Shown here: positions 16,262 to 24,727 of the stretch, in pieces
How positions within the stretch are numbered: position 1 is the first letter of the stretch
Layout of the letters: each line of letters begins with the position of its first letter
From: Actinoplanes missouriensis 431
GTDB lineage: Bacteria; Actinomycetota; Actinomycetes; Mycobacteriales; Micromonosporaceae
Length of the DNA stretch: 64,000 nt
Reading direction: 5' to 3'
Assembly (NCBI RefSeq): GCF_000284295.1
Contig: NC_017093.1
Coordinates: 3,968,001-4,032,000 of the forward strand
Program-made: the position numbers and the translations under genes
Notes under the pieces: model-generated
Told to the model about the DNA's origin: nothing
Databases searched by the model: none
The model's input: the letters and a program-made list of their open reading frames with translations, nothing else

Positions 16262-16606
16262 GTGAGCACTTCTATTCAGACCGACGTCCCGCCCTCCGGC
16301 ACCGGCTGCGCCGAGTGTCTCGAGACCGGCGGATGGTGGTTCCATCTGCGCCGATGCGCCGAGTGCGGCCACATCGGCTGCTGCGACACCTCGCCGTCCC
16401 AGCACGCCACGGCCCACTACCGGAGCACCGGGCACCCGATCATCCAGTCCTTCGAGCCGGGAGAGGACTGGTTCTGGGACTACGCGACCGAGGAGGCCGG
16501 CAGCGGTCCCGAGCTCGCCCCGCCGACCAGCCGGCCCGAGTCGCAGACGGTCCCCGGACCGGCCGAGGCGGTTCCGGCGGATTGGCGCAGCAAGATCCAT
16601 CGGTGA
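16262..16606 (+). CDS. UBP-type zinc finger protein
   Basis: A 114-residue protein whose first 80 residues form a UBP-type (ZnF-UBP) zinc finger: CAECLETGGWWFHLRRCAEC, then HIGCCDTSPSQHATAHYRST and GHPIIQSFEPGEDWFWDY. The Cys and His ligands are all present. In actinobacteria such domains occur as stand-alone small proteins of unknown role, possibly binding C-terminal peptide tails. The GTG start is 10 bp after the HxlR stop, so the two may be cotranscribed. Confidence 0.88.
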   Translation: MSTSIQTDVPPSGTGCAECLETGGWWFHLRRCAECGHIGCCDTSPSQHATAHYRSTGHPIIQSFEPGEDWFWDYATEEAGSGPELAPPTSRPESQTVPGPAEAVPADWRSKIHR

Positions 16607-16716
16607 CGTAGGATCAGATCGTCTGCTTTCGAACTTCCTGTTCTCCGAAACTTCAGCCCTCAGATGCATCCGTGCGTGGCCGATGGAACGTGCGTCGGAC
16701 CATGGATGGAGGGCAG

Positions 16717-18276
16717 ATGCGCGGCTTACAGAACATCGGCACAGCCAAGAGGCTTGGTGCCATCGTCGCCACGGGCGCCATCGCCCTCGGGGCGATGGCA
16801 ACGATCACGTTGACCGGCCAGGACAGGCTGGCCGACCAAGCCGAGGAGATCCGCAGCCTGGAAGCCGGCCTCGCCGCGCTCAACCACCTGAACAACAGGC
16901 AGAGCGAGCTCAAGGTCGACGCGTACCGGTCCGCCCTCGGGCACGACGTCAGCGGTGACGTGAAGGACGACGTGCAGTCGGCCGTCGAGGCCGCCGACGC
17001 GGTGGTCACGTCCGGTCTGCCGTCGTCCATCGTGACCGAGTTCAATGGCTACCGAGGCGACTTCGACGACTTCAACACGTTCATCAGCGAGTTCGTGACG
17101 GCCGGTGTGGCCGACCCGTCCTCGGTGGTGAACCGCACCGACGAGATCGCCGAGCGCAACGACACGACCGACGGCGAGCTGGACAAGCTGACCGAGACGG
17201 TGGAGACCCAGGTCGAGGCGCAGAAGGCCGAGATGGCCAGCACCAAGTCGTCGGTCCGGAACACCGCGATCATCGTGGCGCTCCTCGCGCTGGCCCTGCT
17301 GATCGGCATGGCGGTCCCGATGGTCCGCTCGATCCTGAACCCGATCCGCAAGCTCGGCGTCGTGATCGACGCCCTGGACCGGGGTGACCTCACCGTGCGC
17401 AGCGGCATCACCAGCCGCGACGAGCTCGGCACGATGGCCGCCGGCCTGGACCGATCGCTCGACAAGGTGCAGACCTCGATGCAGACCATCGCCAAGGACG
17501 CCGACAAGCTGGCGACCGCGTCGACCCAGCTCGCCGCCGTGTCCGGCCAGATCGCCGACGCCGTCGACAACACCGACCGGCAGAGCAGCTCGGCCACCGT
17601 CGAGGCCGACGAGATCTCCCGCAACGTGCAGACCGTCGCCGCCGGCTCCGAGGAGATGGGCCTGTCGATCCGCGAGATCTCCCGCAACGCGGCCGACGCC
17701 GCCCAGGTCGCCTCCATCGCGGTCTCCGAGGCCGCTTCCGCCTCCGAGGCCATCCGCAAGCTCGGCGAGTCGTCCGCCGAGATCGGCAACGTCATCAAGC
17801 TCATCACCAGCATCGCCGAGCAGACCAACCTGCTCGCCCTCAACGCCACCATCGAGGCCGCGCGGGCCGGCGACGCCGGCAAGGGCTTCGCGGTCGTCGC
17901 CTCCGAGGTCAAGGACCTGGCCCAGGAGACCGCCCGCGCCACCGAGGACATCGGCTCCCGGGTGAACGCCATCCAGCAGGACACCGGTGGCGCGGTCGAG
18001 GTCATCAACCGCATCTCCGAGGTCATCGCCCAGATCAACGACTTCCAGACCACGATCGCCTCGGCGGTCGAGGAGCAGACCGCCACCACCGGCGAGATGG
18101 CCCGCAGCATCGCCGAGGTGGCCGCCGGCTCCAGCCGGATCGCTGCCAACATCAGCGACGTCTCGTCGGCGAGCGCGGCCACCGTCGGTGGCGTCGCGCA
18201 GACCCGCGAGGCCAGCGAGGAGGTCTCGCGCACCGCTGAGGAACTGCGCGGCCTGGTCGGCGCGTTCAAGTTCTAA
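16717..18276 (+). CDS. Methyl-accepting chemotaxis protein
   Basis: A 519-residue chemoreceptor. It has a membrane segment at about 12-33, an extracytoplasmic helical sensor at 34-180 (four-helix-bundle type, no Cache domain), a second segment at about 183-205 and a HAMP linker to about 260. The signalling domain contains the highly conserved hairpin EQTNLLALNATIEAARAGDA near 368-388. It would control a CheA kinase and so motility, such as zoospore swimming if this is an Actinoplanes relative. ATG 16717 follows GGAGGG; the frame is open to GTG 16672. It ends before a strong terminator at 18294. Confidence 0.93.
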   Translation: MRGLQNIGTAKRLGAIVATGAIALGAMATITLTGQDRLADQAEEIRSLEAGLAALNHLNNRQSELKVDAYRSALGHDVSGDVKDDVQSAVEAADAVVTSGLPSSIVTEFNGYRGDFDDFNTFISEFVTAGVADPSSVVNRTDEIAERNDTTDGELDKLTETVETQVEAQKAEMASTKSSVRNTAIIVALLALALLIGMAVPMVRSILNPIRKLGVVIDALDRGDLTVRSGITSRDELGTMAAGLDRSLDKVQTSMQTIAKDADKLATASTQLAAVSGQIADAVDNTDRQSSSATVEADEISRNVQTVAAGSEEMGLSIREISRNAADAAQVASIAVSEAASASEAIRKLGESSAEIGNVIKLITSIAEQTNLLALNATIEAARAGDAGKGFAVVASEVKDLAQETARATEDIGSRVNAIQQDTGGAVEVINRISEVIAQINDFQTTIASAVEEQTATTGEMARSIAEVAAGSSRIAANISDVSSASAATVGGVAQTREASEEVSRTAEELRGLVGAFKF

Positions 18277-18293
18277 TTCTTCCGGTACGGAGT

Positions 18294-18329
18294 AAGAGCC
18301 GGTCGCCCGTCAGGGCGGCCGGCTCTTTT
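18294..18329 (+). terminator. Rho-independent terminator after the chemoreceptor gene
   Basis: AAGAGCCGG (18294-18302) pairs with CCGGCTCTT (18319-18327), with an inner CGCCC/GGGCG stem and a GTCA loop. It is followed by further T residues and lies 17 bp after the chemoreceptor stop codon. This is the most canonical terminator in the window. Confidence 0.9.
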
Positions 18330-18364
18330 CTCATACCGTCGTCCGCTCTGCCGATGAGGGGCGT

Positions 18365-19438
18365 ATGCGGACCGCGATCGACGACTCACTCCGGTCCCGT
18401 CGCCGCACCATCGAGACCGCCGCCCTGGTGTCCCGCAGCATCGGACTGATCTACACGATCGTCTACGTGGCCGGGGTCGGCAGCTGGGCACCCCCGCACA
18501 TCAGCTCGGGGATGCAGGTCGTCTGCTGGCTCGGCATCGCCGCGATGTCCACGGCGAACGTGCTCGCCTGGTTCGGGCGCCGCCGGCCGCAGTCCCGCTG
18601 GTACTCCCCGTTCAGCGCCGTGCAGATCGCCCTCGACACGCTCACCATCGTGGCGTTCGTGGTCGTCTCCACGCGCGAGACCTCGCAGGCCACCTGGCCG
18701 TTGCTCGGCCTCACCATCACGATCGCCGCGATCCGGCACCGCCTGCTCGGTGCCGTGCTGGTCTACCTGGTGACGACCGTGGCGTTCGCCGTGATGGCGC
18801 CGGAATCGGCTCGGCACGACATCGCCTTCGTCGCCGGCATCGACCTGATGCTCGCCGTGATCACCGGAACCCAGTCGACCGCCTTCTCCCGGCAGCTCCT
18901 CACGTTGCAGGAGACCCGGCAGGCGCTGCACCACCAGGCCCACCACGACGCGCTGACGGGTCTGCCCAACCGCAGCCAGCTCGCCGAGTACGCGGCGTCG
19001 CGCTCCGGGCAGCCGATGGCCGTGCTGCTGCTCGACCTGAACGGGTTCAAGCAGGTGAACGATCATCATGGGCACGCGGCGGGGGATCAGCTGCTGCACG
19101 AGGTCGGTGTGCGGCTGCGTGGGGCGCTGGGCGCCGGGGGCCTGGCGGATGATCTCTCCGACGACGGCCGCGGCGATCTCGCCGGGCGTCTCGGGGGCGA
19201 CGAGTTCCTGGTGCTGCTCCCGGACGCGGACGCGGACCGGGCCGCGCAGGTGGCCGGCCGCATCCGCGAGGCGATCCGCCGCCCGATCCGCATCGCCGGG
19301 GACCGCGAGGTGACCGTGGGGGTGAGCATCGGCGTGGCCCTGCGCCCGGCCGGTGCCGACACGACTCTCGACACGCTGACCGCAGAGGCAGACGGCGAGA
19401 TGTACCAGGAGAAACGCGCCCGCAACCTGGCCGCCTGA
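18365..19438 (+). CDS. Membrane-bound diguanylate cyclase (GGDEF)
   Basis: A 357-residue protein with about six membrane segments in the first 180 residues and a GGDEF domain from about 195 to the end. Substrate and metal motifs are intact: DALTGLPNRSQL, LLLDLNGFKQVNDHHGHAAGD and RLGGDEFLVLLP near 275-286, then VGVSIGVAL. It should make cyclic di-GMP from GTP at the membrane. A canonical RxxD inhibitory site five residues before GGDEF is absent (the sequence there is GRGDLAGRL). The N-terminus resembles no named sensor, so the signal is unknown. It follows the chemoreceptor but is separated by a terminator. Confidence 0.92.
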   Translation: MRTAIDDSLRSRRRTIETAALVSRSIGLIYTIVYVAGVGSWAPPHISSGMQVVCWLGIAAMSTANVLAWFGRRRPQSRWYSPFSAVQIALDTLTIVAFVVVSTRETSQATWPLLGLTITIAAIRHRLLGAVLVYLVTTVAFAVMAPESARHDIAFVAGIDLMLAVITGTQSTAFSRQLLTLQETRQALHHQAHHDALTGLPNRSQLAEYAASRSGQPMAVLLLDLNGFKQVNDHHGHAAGDQLLHEVGVRLRGALGAGGLADDLSDDGRGDLAGRLGGDEFLVLLPDADADRAAQVAGRIREAIRRPIRIAGDREVTVGVSIGVALRPAGADTTLDTLTAEADGEMYQEKRARNLAA

Positions 19439-19548
19439 CCGCTCCCGGGTGCGCCACTCGACCCGTAGCCGGCGCAGGTTTCCCGTACACCTGGCTTGAG
19501 TTGATCTCGGCTTGGGCCAGGTGCGGCTATCGGTGGGCTGTCGGGCGG

Positions 19549-20631
19549 CTACTTCCAGCTGGTCAGCACCTCGGACACGGTGGTCTCCTGCGGCGCGCTC
19601 GGAACCGCCGCCGGCGTGCGGGCGAAACGCGGCGCCGGCGCGGGCTGGCGTACCCCGTTCACCTCCACGAACGTTCCGCGGATCGCGTTGTGCGGGTGCT
19701 CCGCCGCTTCGGCCGGGGTGAGCACCGGGCTCACGCAGGCGTCCAGCTCAGCGAAGACCGCTGCCCACTCGTCCCGGGTCCGCGTCGCGAACCGCTCGGT
19801 GAAGATCCGCCGCAGCTCCGGCCACTCGGACCGGTTCATCTGGGCCGGCAGATTCGCCTCGGCGAGTCCCAGCCCTTGCAGCAGAGCCGCGTAGAACTGC
19901 GGTTCCAGCGCGCCGACCGCGAGATAGCCGCCGTCCGACGCCCGATACGTGTCGTAGAACGGCGCCCCGCCGTCGAGCAGGTTCTCCCCGCGCCCGCCCC
20001 GCCACATGCCGCCCGCGATCATGCCGTGCAGGAACGTCATGAGCAGCGCCGACCCGTCCACCATCGCGGCGTCCACGACCTGACCCCGCTGAGAGCGCTC
20101 CCGTTCGTGCAGGGCGGCCAGGATGCCGACGGCCAGCAGCATGCCGCCACCGGCAAAATCGGCCAGCAGGTTGATCGGCGCGTGCGGGGGCTGCCCGGGC
20201 CTGCCCAACGGTTCGAGGGCGCCGGCGATGGCCAGGTAGTCGATGTCGTGTCCCGCGGCAGCGGCCAGCGGACCGGTCTGGCCCCAGCCGGTCATCCGCC
20301 CGTACACCAGTCGGGGGTTGAGCTCGAGGCAGGCGTCGGGGCCGAAGCCGAGACGCTCGGCGACCCCCGGCCGGTAGCCCTCGACCAGGACATCTGCCTG
20401 TGCGATGAGGCTGAGCAGCGCTTCGCGTCCCTCGTCGCTCTTGAGGTCGAGCGTGACGACGCGGCGGCTGCGCTGCAGCGGACCGGGCAGTCCGGTTCCG
20501 CCCGGGCGGTCGACCAGGACGACGTCGGCGCCGAGGTCGGCGAGGATCATGCAGCCGAACGGGCCGGGGGCGAGGCCGGCGAGTTCGACGACCTTGATTC
20601 CGTGCAATGGCCCTTCACGGTCAGAGGACAC
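19549..20631 (-). CDS. CoA-transferase family III, alpha-methylacyl-CoA racemase-like
   Basis: A 360-residue CaiB/BaiF protein, the same length as mycobacterial alpha-methylacyl-CoA racemase (MCR). The MCR catalytic residues His126, Asp156 and Glu241 align with His128 (AAGHDIDYL), Asp158 (NLLADFAGG) and Glu243 (GALEPQFY). It would epimerise 2-methyl-branched acyl-CoAs so that both isomers enter beta-oxidation. The GTG start at 20631 overlaps the end of the upstream acyl-CoA dehydrogenase by 11 bp, so the two form an operon. Assignment as racemase rather than CoA-transferase rests on these residues. Confidence 0.88.
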   Translation of the reverse strand: MSSDREGPLHGIKVVELAGLAPGPFGCMILADLGADVVLVDRPGGTGLPGPLQRSRRVVTLDLKSDEGREALLSLIAQADVLVEGYRPGVAERLGFGPDACLELNPRLVYGRMTGWGQTGPLAAAAGHDIDYLAIAGALEPLGRPGQPPHAPINLLADFAGGGMLLAVGILAALHERERSQRGQVVDAAMVDGSALLMTFLHGMIAGGMWRGGRGENLLDGGAPFYDTYRASDGGYLAVGALEPQFYAALLQGLGLAEANLPAQMNRSEWPELRRIFTERFATRTRDEWAAVFAELDACVSPVLTPAEAAEHPHNAIRGTFVEVNGVRQPAPAPRFARTPAAVPSAPQETTVSEVLTSWK

Positions 20632-21787
20632 GCGCGATCAGCTCCCTCATGATCTCGTTCGTGCCGCCGTAGATCTTCTGGACCCGAGCGTCCGCATACA
20701 TCTTGGCGATCGGGTACTCGGTGGTGTACCCGTAGCCGCCGAAAATCTGCAGGCAGCGGTCGACGACCTCGCACTGGCCCTCGGTGAGATAGAGCTTCGC
20801 CATGGCGGCGGTCGCCACGTCCAGCTCACCACGCCCGTGGCGCTGGATGCAGTCATCCAGAAAGATCCGAGATGCCCGGGTACGGGTGGCGCAGTCGGCC
20901 AGCACCATCCGGGTGTTCTGGTGACCCAGCAGCGGCTTGCCGAACGCGTGACGCTCCTTGGCGTACGCGGTCGCCAGCTCCACCGCACGCTGCATCGCGG
21001 CGACCGCGCCCACGGCGATGACCAGGCGCTCCTGGGGGAGCTGCTGCATCATCTGGATGAAGCCGAGGTTTTCCGCGCCGCCCAGCAGGTTGGCGGCCGG
21101 CACCCGCATCTCATCGAAGAACAGCTCTGCCGTGTCGTTGGAGTGCAGGCCGATCTTCTCGATCGTGCGGCCCCGGCGGAAGCCCTCCGGCTCGTTCCGC
21201 AGGTCGCAGATCAGCAGCGAGATGCCATGGGCTTTAGCGGACTGATCGGTCTTCACCGCCAGGACCAATAAGTCCGCCAGATACCCATTGGTGATGAAGG
21301 TTTTGGAGCCGGTGACCAGGTAGTCGTCGCCATTACGGACCGCACGGGTCCGTATCGCCTGCACGTCCGAACCGCCGTCCGGCTCGGTCATCCCGATGGC
21401 GCCGATCAGCTCGCCGCTGACCAGACCGGGCAGCCACTGCTGTTTCTGCTCGTCCGTCCCGTAATGCCTGATGTATCCCGTGACGATGCCGCTGTGCACG
21501 GCGATCCCGAGGCTACCCTCGCCGGCCAGAGTCTGTTCGTGCAACAGCACGGCTTCGTGGGTGAAGTCGCCGCCTCCGCCGCCGTACTGTTCCGGCACCG
21601 AGAGGCCGAGCAGGCCGAGCTCGCCGGCGCGCAGGTAGTGCTCGCGGTCCGGGTGGCCCTGCTTCTCGAGGCGGCCGGCATGCGGGACCACCTCCTTGGT
21701 GAAGAAGGTGCGGGCCAGCTCGGCAAGGTCATCGTGTTCCGGCTTGCGCCACGGCTCGGTGTAGCCGTCCAGTCCAGGCGTCGACAT
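20621..21787 (-). CDS. Acyl-CoA dehydrogenase
   Basis: A 388-residue FAD-dependent acyl-CoA dehydrogenase. Landmarks include AIGMTEPDGGSDVQAIRTRA (FAD/acyl site) and FITNGYLADLLVLAVKT. The C-terminal IYGGTNEIMREL carries the catalytic base at about Glu378, the position used by short/medium and branched-chain dehydrogenases. It would introduce the alpha,beta double bond in acyl-CoAs. It is the first gene of the operon with the racemase and is divergent from a TetR regulator, which suggests joint regulation in branched-chain fatty acid or propionate metabolism. Confidence 0.93.
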   Translation of the reverse strand: MSTPGLDGYTEPWRKPEHDDLAELARTFFTKEVVPHAGRLEKQGHPDREHYLRAGELGLLGLSVPEQYGGGGGDFTHEAVLLHEQTLAGEGSLGIAVHSGIVTGYIRHYGTDEQKQQWLPGLVSGELIGAIGMTEPDGGSDVQAIRTRAVRNGDDYLVTGSKTFITNGYLADLLVLAVKTDQSAKAHGISLLICDLRNEPEGFRRGRTIEKIGLHSNDTAELFFDEMRVPAANLLGGAENLGFIQMMQQLPQERLVIAVGAVAAMQRAVELATAYAKERHAFGKPLLGHQNTRMVLADCATRTRASRIFLDDCIQRHGRGELDVATAAMAKLYLTEGQCEVVDRCLQIFGGYGYTTEYPIAKMYADARVQKIYGGTNEIMRELIARVL

Positions 21788-21862
21788 CGATACACTCTCG
21801 ATCGCTATTGGCGATGTGTCAACAAGCGACGTATGAATTGTTCAGATTCATCTGCACACCCG

Positions 21863-21910
21863 ATCAACCGTTGATTAATCACCTCGACGCGATCGTGTTG
21901 ACTGATCAAC
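21863..21910. promoter_or_regulatory. TCAAC/GTTGA palindromes in the acyl-CoA dehydrogenase-tetR divergent region
   Basis: ATCAAC-C-GTTGAT (21863-21875) is a perfect palindrome and GTTGA-CTGA-TCAAC (21897-21910) a second inverted pair. Both lie in the 217-bp gap between the dehydrogenase (start 21787) and tetR (start 22005), where a TetR operator is expected. The remaining gap has AT-richer promoter-like sequence and the direct words GTGAC/GTCAC near 21980-22000 but no gene. Confidence 0.5.
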
Positions 21911-22004
21911 CCATCGATGCAGCCAACATCGCAGGCCGCGATGAATCGACGTGACGCGGTGACGGTGCCAGGTGATGTGACCAGAGGTGACGTAGTGTCA
22001 CGAG

Positions 22005-22613
22005 GTGCATGTCGAGGCGAGCCGCCGCCGGCGGATGGAACCGGACACCCGTCGAGGTGAGATTTTGACGGTCGCTGTCCGGTTGTTCGGGCGGCGTCCC
22101 TATTCGGACGTTTCGACAACAGATGTGGCTCGTGCGGCCGGAGTGGCCCGTGGTCTCGTCAACCACTATTTCGGGACGAAAAAGGACCTGTACCTCGAAG
22201 TCGTCCGCATCATGTTGACGGTGCCCGCCGTGGCACTGGAGCAGATTCCGCGGGACGAACCGCTTGAACAACGTGTTGACGCGATCGTCAACTGGTTCCT
22301 CGACGTCGTCTCCCGGCACAGCACGTCATGGCTTGCGGCTGTCAACGCCGGCGGCATGGCCGGTGATGCTCAAGTTGACGCAGTGATCGCTGAGGCCATC
22401 GATGTCGCTGCGGACGATGTGCTCGATGCGGTCGGACTGGGCGATGGGGCCAGTGAAGCCTTACGGGGCATGGCGCGGTCATACGTGGGGCTGGCGGTGT
22501 TCACGGGACGCGAGTGGCTGCAGCGCGGTGTGTTGAGCCGCGAACAGGTCCACGCGTTGCTGGCGACCACCCTGCTGACCTTGGTGGAACAGGTGTTCCC
22601 GCAAGCGCGCTGA
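22005..22613 (+). CDS. TetR-family transcriptional regulator
   Basis: A 202-residue regulator. The HTH region TRRGEILTVAVRLFGRRPYSDV, then DVARAAGVARGLVNHYFGTK spans residues 16-60, followed by an all-helical ligand domain. The GTG start at 22005 is preceded by ACGAG; ATG 22035 is an alternative. The ligand is probably an acyl-CoA or similar compound, given the divergent acyl-CoA dehydrogenase/racemase operon and the downstream propionyl-CoA synthetase 75 bp away on the same strand. The gene itself contains several GTTGAC/GTCAAC words. Confidence 0.9.
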   Translation: MHVEASRRRRMEPDTRRGEILTVAVRLFGRRPYSDVSTTDVARAAGVARGLVNHYFGTKKDLYLEVVRIMLTVPAVALEQIPRDEPLEQRVDAIVNWFLDVVSRHSTSWLAAVNAGGMAGDAQVDAVIAEAIDVAADDVLDAVGLGDGASEALRGMARSYVGLAVFTGREWLQRGVLSREQVHALLATTLLTLVEQVFPQAR

Positions 22614-22688
22614 CGGACCGTGCAGTCCGGACCATCCGTTCCCGCGTGCGGACTGGACATCGCGGGTGGACCGGCGGAATGTCGGTGC

Positions 22689-24554
22689 ATGGCGAACTAT
22701 CGGGAGGCATACACCCGCAGCATCACCGATCCGGACGGTTTCTGGCGCGACGCGGCAAGCGCCATTGACTGGGAACGATCACCCGACAAGATCCTTGACG
22801 ACACTGAGGCGCCGATCTTCCGGTGGTTCTCCGACGGGACGCTCAACACCTGCTGGAACGCTCTGGACCGGCATGTCGAGACGCGCGGGGACCAGCCTGC
22901 CCTCATCTACGACAGTCCGGTCACGACAGTGGTGCGCTCGTACACGTACCGGGAAATGCGCGACCAGGTGGCGCTCTTCGCCGGCGCCTTGCGCCGCATC
23001 GGGGTCGAGGCGGGCGATCGGGTCGTCATCTACATGGCGATGGTGCCGGAAGCGGTCGTCGCCATGCTGGCCTGTGCCCGGATCGGCGCGGTCCACTCTG
23101 TCGTGTTCGGTGGTTTCGGCGCCCGGGAACTGGCAGCCCGCATCGACGACGCGCGTCCGAAAGTGATCGTCGCATCGTCGGGCGGGATCGAAGCGGGAAG
23201 AATCGTCGCCTACCAGTCCATGCTGGATGCGGCGTGTGATGAGGCGACCCATGTCGCCGAGCGGCGGATCATCCTGCAGCGCCCGCAGGCGCCGTTCGAC
23301 CTCAGGGACGGCGACCTCACCTGGGAGGACGCCCTCGACGGCGCGGAACCGGCCGGCTGCGTGCCGGTGCGCGCCACCGATCCGCTCTACATCCTCTACA
23401 CCTCCGGCACCACCGGGCGCCCCAAGGGCGTGGTCCGCGACAACGGCGGCCACGCGGTGGCCCTGCGCTGGTCGATGGAGAACATCTTCGGCGTCCGCCC
23501 CGGCGACGTCTTCTGGGCCGCCTCGGACGTCGGCTGGGTGGTCGGGCACTCCTACATCGTCTATGCGCCGCTGCTCACCGGAGCCACCACGATCCTGTAC
23601 GAGGGCAAACCCGTCGCCACCCCGGACGCCGGCGCGTTCTGGCGGGTCGCCGAACAGCACCGGGTGTCCGTGCTGTTCACCGCGCCGACCGCGATCCGGG
23701 CGATCCGCCGCGAGGACCCGGACGGCAGGCTGACGGCGGGGCGCGACCTGAGCGACCTGCGGCTGCTGTTCCTCGCGGGGGAGCGGCTGGACCCGCCGAC
23801 GTACACCTGGGCGGGTGATCTTCTCGGCATCCCGGTGATCGACAACTGGTGGCAGACCGAGACCGGCTGGCCGATCGCGGCCAGCCCGCGCGGCATCGAG
23901 GAGCTGCCGACGCGGCCGGGCTCGCCGTCGGTGCCGATGCCCGGATATCGGGTACGGGTCGTTGACTCCACCGGCGCGGACGTGCCGGCCGGGCAGGAGG
24001 GCTCGATCGTGATCGGGTTGCCGCTGCCGCCCGGCTGCCTGCCGACGCTCTGGGGTGACGACGAGCGGTTCGTGCGTTCCTACCTGTCGACGTTCCAGGG
24101 CAACTATCTGACCGGCGACGGCGGCCGCTTTGACGACGACGGATATCTGTACGTGCTGGGCCGCACCGACGACGTGATCAACGTGGCGGGTCACCGGCTG
24201 TCGACGGGCTCGATGGAGGAGGTGCTGTCCGCGCATCCGGCGGTCGCGGAGTGTGCCGTGATCGGCGTCAGTGACCCGTTGAAGGGTCAGGTGCCCCGCG
24301 GCCTGGTCGTGGCGAAAGCCGGCGTGACAGTGGATCCGGCGGAGCTGGTCGCGTTCGTCCGGGAGCGGATCGGCGCGGTGGCCGCGTTGCGCCGGGTGGA
24401 CGTCGTGACGGCGCTGCCGAAGACCCGCTCCGGCAAGATCCTGCGCGGCACGATGCGGGGGATCGCGGACGGGCGCGACGAGGCGGTCCCCTCCACGATC
24501 GAGAACCCGGACGTGCTGGACGCCTTGCGCCCGGTCCTGCGCCGTCAACATTGA
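22689..24554 (+). CDS. prpE: Propionyl-CoA synthetase (acyl-AMP-forming)
   Basis: A 621-residue AMP-forming acyl-CoA synthetase of the acetyl/propionyl group. The P-loop-like motif YTSGTTGRPKGVVRDNGGHA (near residue 235) has the RDNGGH continuation typical of PrpE. WWQTETGW is near 395 and the catalytic lysine is at about 583 in KTRSGKILRGTMR. It activates propionate (or acetate) with ATP and CoA. The start at ATG 22689 gives the family length; the frame is open to 22620. It is probably cotranscribed with tetR. The last codons and stop lie inside the first unit of a 17-bp repeat array. Confidence 0.92.
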   Translation: MANYREAYTRSITDPDGFWRDAASAIDWERSPDKILDDTEAPIFRWFSDGTLNTCWNALDRHVETRGDQPALIYDSPVTTVVRSYTYREMRDQVALFAGALRRIGVEAGDRVVIYMAMVPEAVVAMLACARIGAVHSVVFGGFGARELAARIDDARPKVIVASSGGIEAGRIVAYQSMLDAACDEATHVAERRIILQRPQAPFDLRDGDLTWEDALDGAEPAGCVPVRATDPLYILYTSGTTGRPKGVVRDNGGHAVALRWSMENIFGVRPGDVFWAASDVGWVVGHSYIVYAPLLTGATTILYEGKPVATPDAGAFWRVAEQHRVSVLFTAPTAIRAIRREDPDGRLTAGRDLSDLRLLFLAGERLDPPTYTWAGDLLGIPVIDNWWQTETGWPIAASPRGIEELPTRPGSPSVPMPGYRVRVVDSTGADVPAGQEGSIVIGLPLPPGCLPTLWGDDERFVRSYLSTFQGNYLTGDGGRFDDDGYLYVLGRTDDVINVAGHRLSTGSMEEVLSAHPAVAECAVIGVSDPLKGQVPRGLVVAKAGVTVDPAELVAFVRERIGAVAALRRVDVVTALPKTRSGKILRGTMRGIADGRDEAVPSTIENPDVLDALRPVLRRQH

Positions 24555-24680
24555 CGGGCCAATCAATATTGCCTGGGCATCAACCTTGCCGGCTCATCAA
24601 CCTTGCCGGCTCATCAACCTTGCCGGCTCATCAACCTTGACGGCTCATCAACCTTGACGGGGCGTCAACGTTGAAGGGGC
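24544..24680. repeat. Eight-unit 17-bp array of TCAAC-N-TTG palindromes
   Basis: Eight consecutive units (first 18 bp, the others 17 bp) start near 24544, 24562, 24579, 24596, 24613, 24630, 24647 and 24664. The commonest unit is ATCAACCTTGCCGGCTC. The core varies as TCAACATTGA, TCAATATTGC, TCAACCTTGC (three times), TCAACCTTGA (twice) and TCAACGTTGA. Unit 1 encodes the last residues and the TGA stop of the propionyl-CoA synthetase. The array fills most of the convergent gap before the sulfatase-like gene. Confidence 0.95.
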
Positions 24681-24727
24681 GGTGTGCGGCGCCGACGGTG
24701 ACCGGGGAGCCGGCGCCGCACACCGGG

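Noticed and set aside
16262..16606. Zinc finger protein as part of a ubiquitin-like system
   Set aside because: No ubiquitin-like, E1, E2 or protease genes are nearby; stand-alone UBP-type fingers are common in actinobacteria.
22620..22688. Upstream extension of the propionyl-CoA synthetase
   Set aside because: The extra residues do not resemble the family and the N-terminus of homologues begins at the ATG at 22689.
24544..24680. Possible CRISPR array
   Set aside because: Units are 17 bp with no unique spacers and no cas genes nearby; it is a plain tandem repeat.
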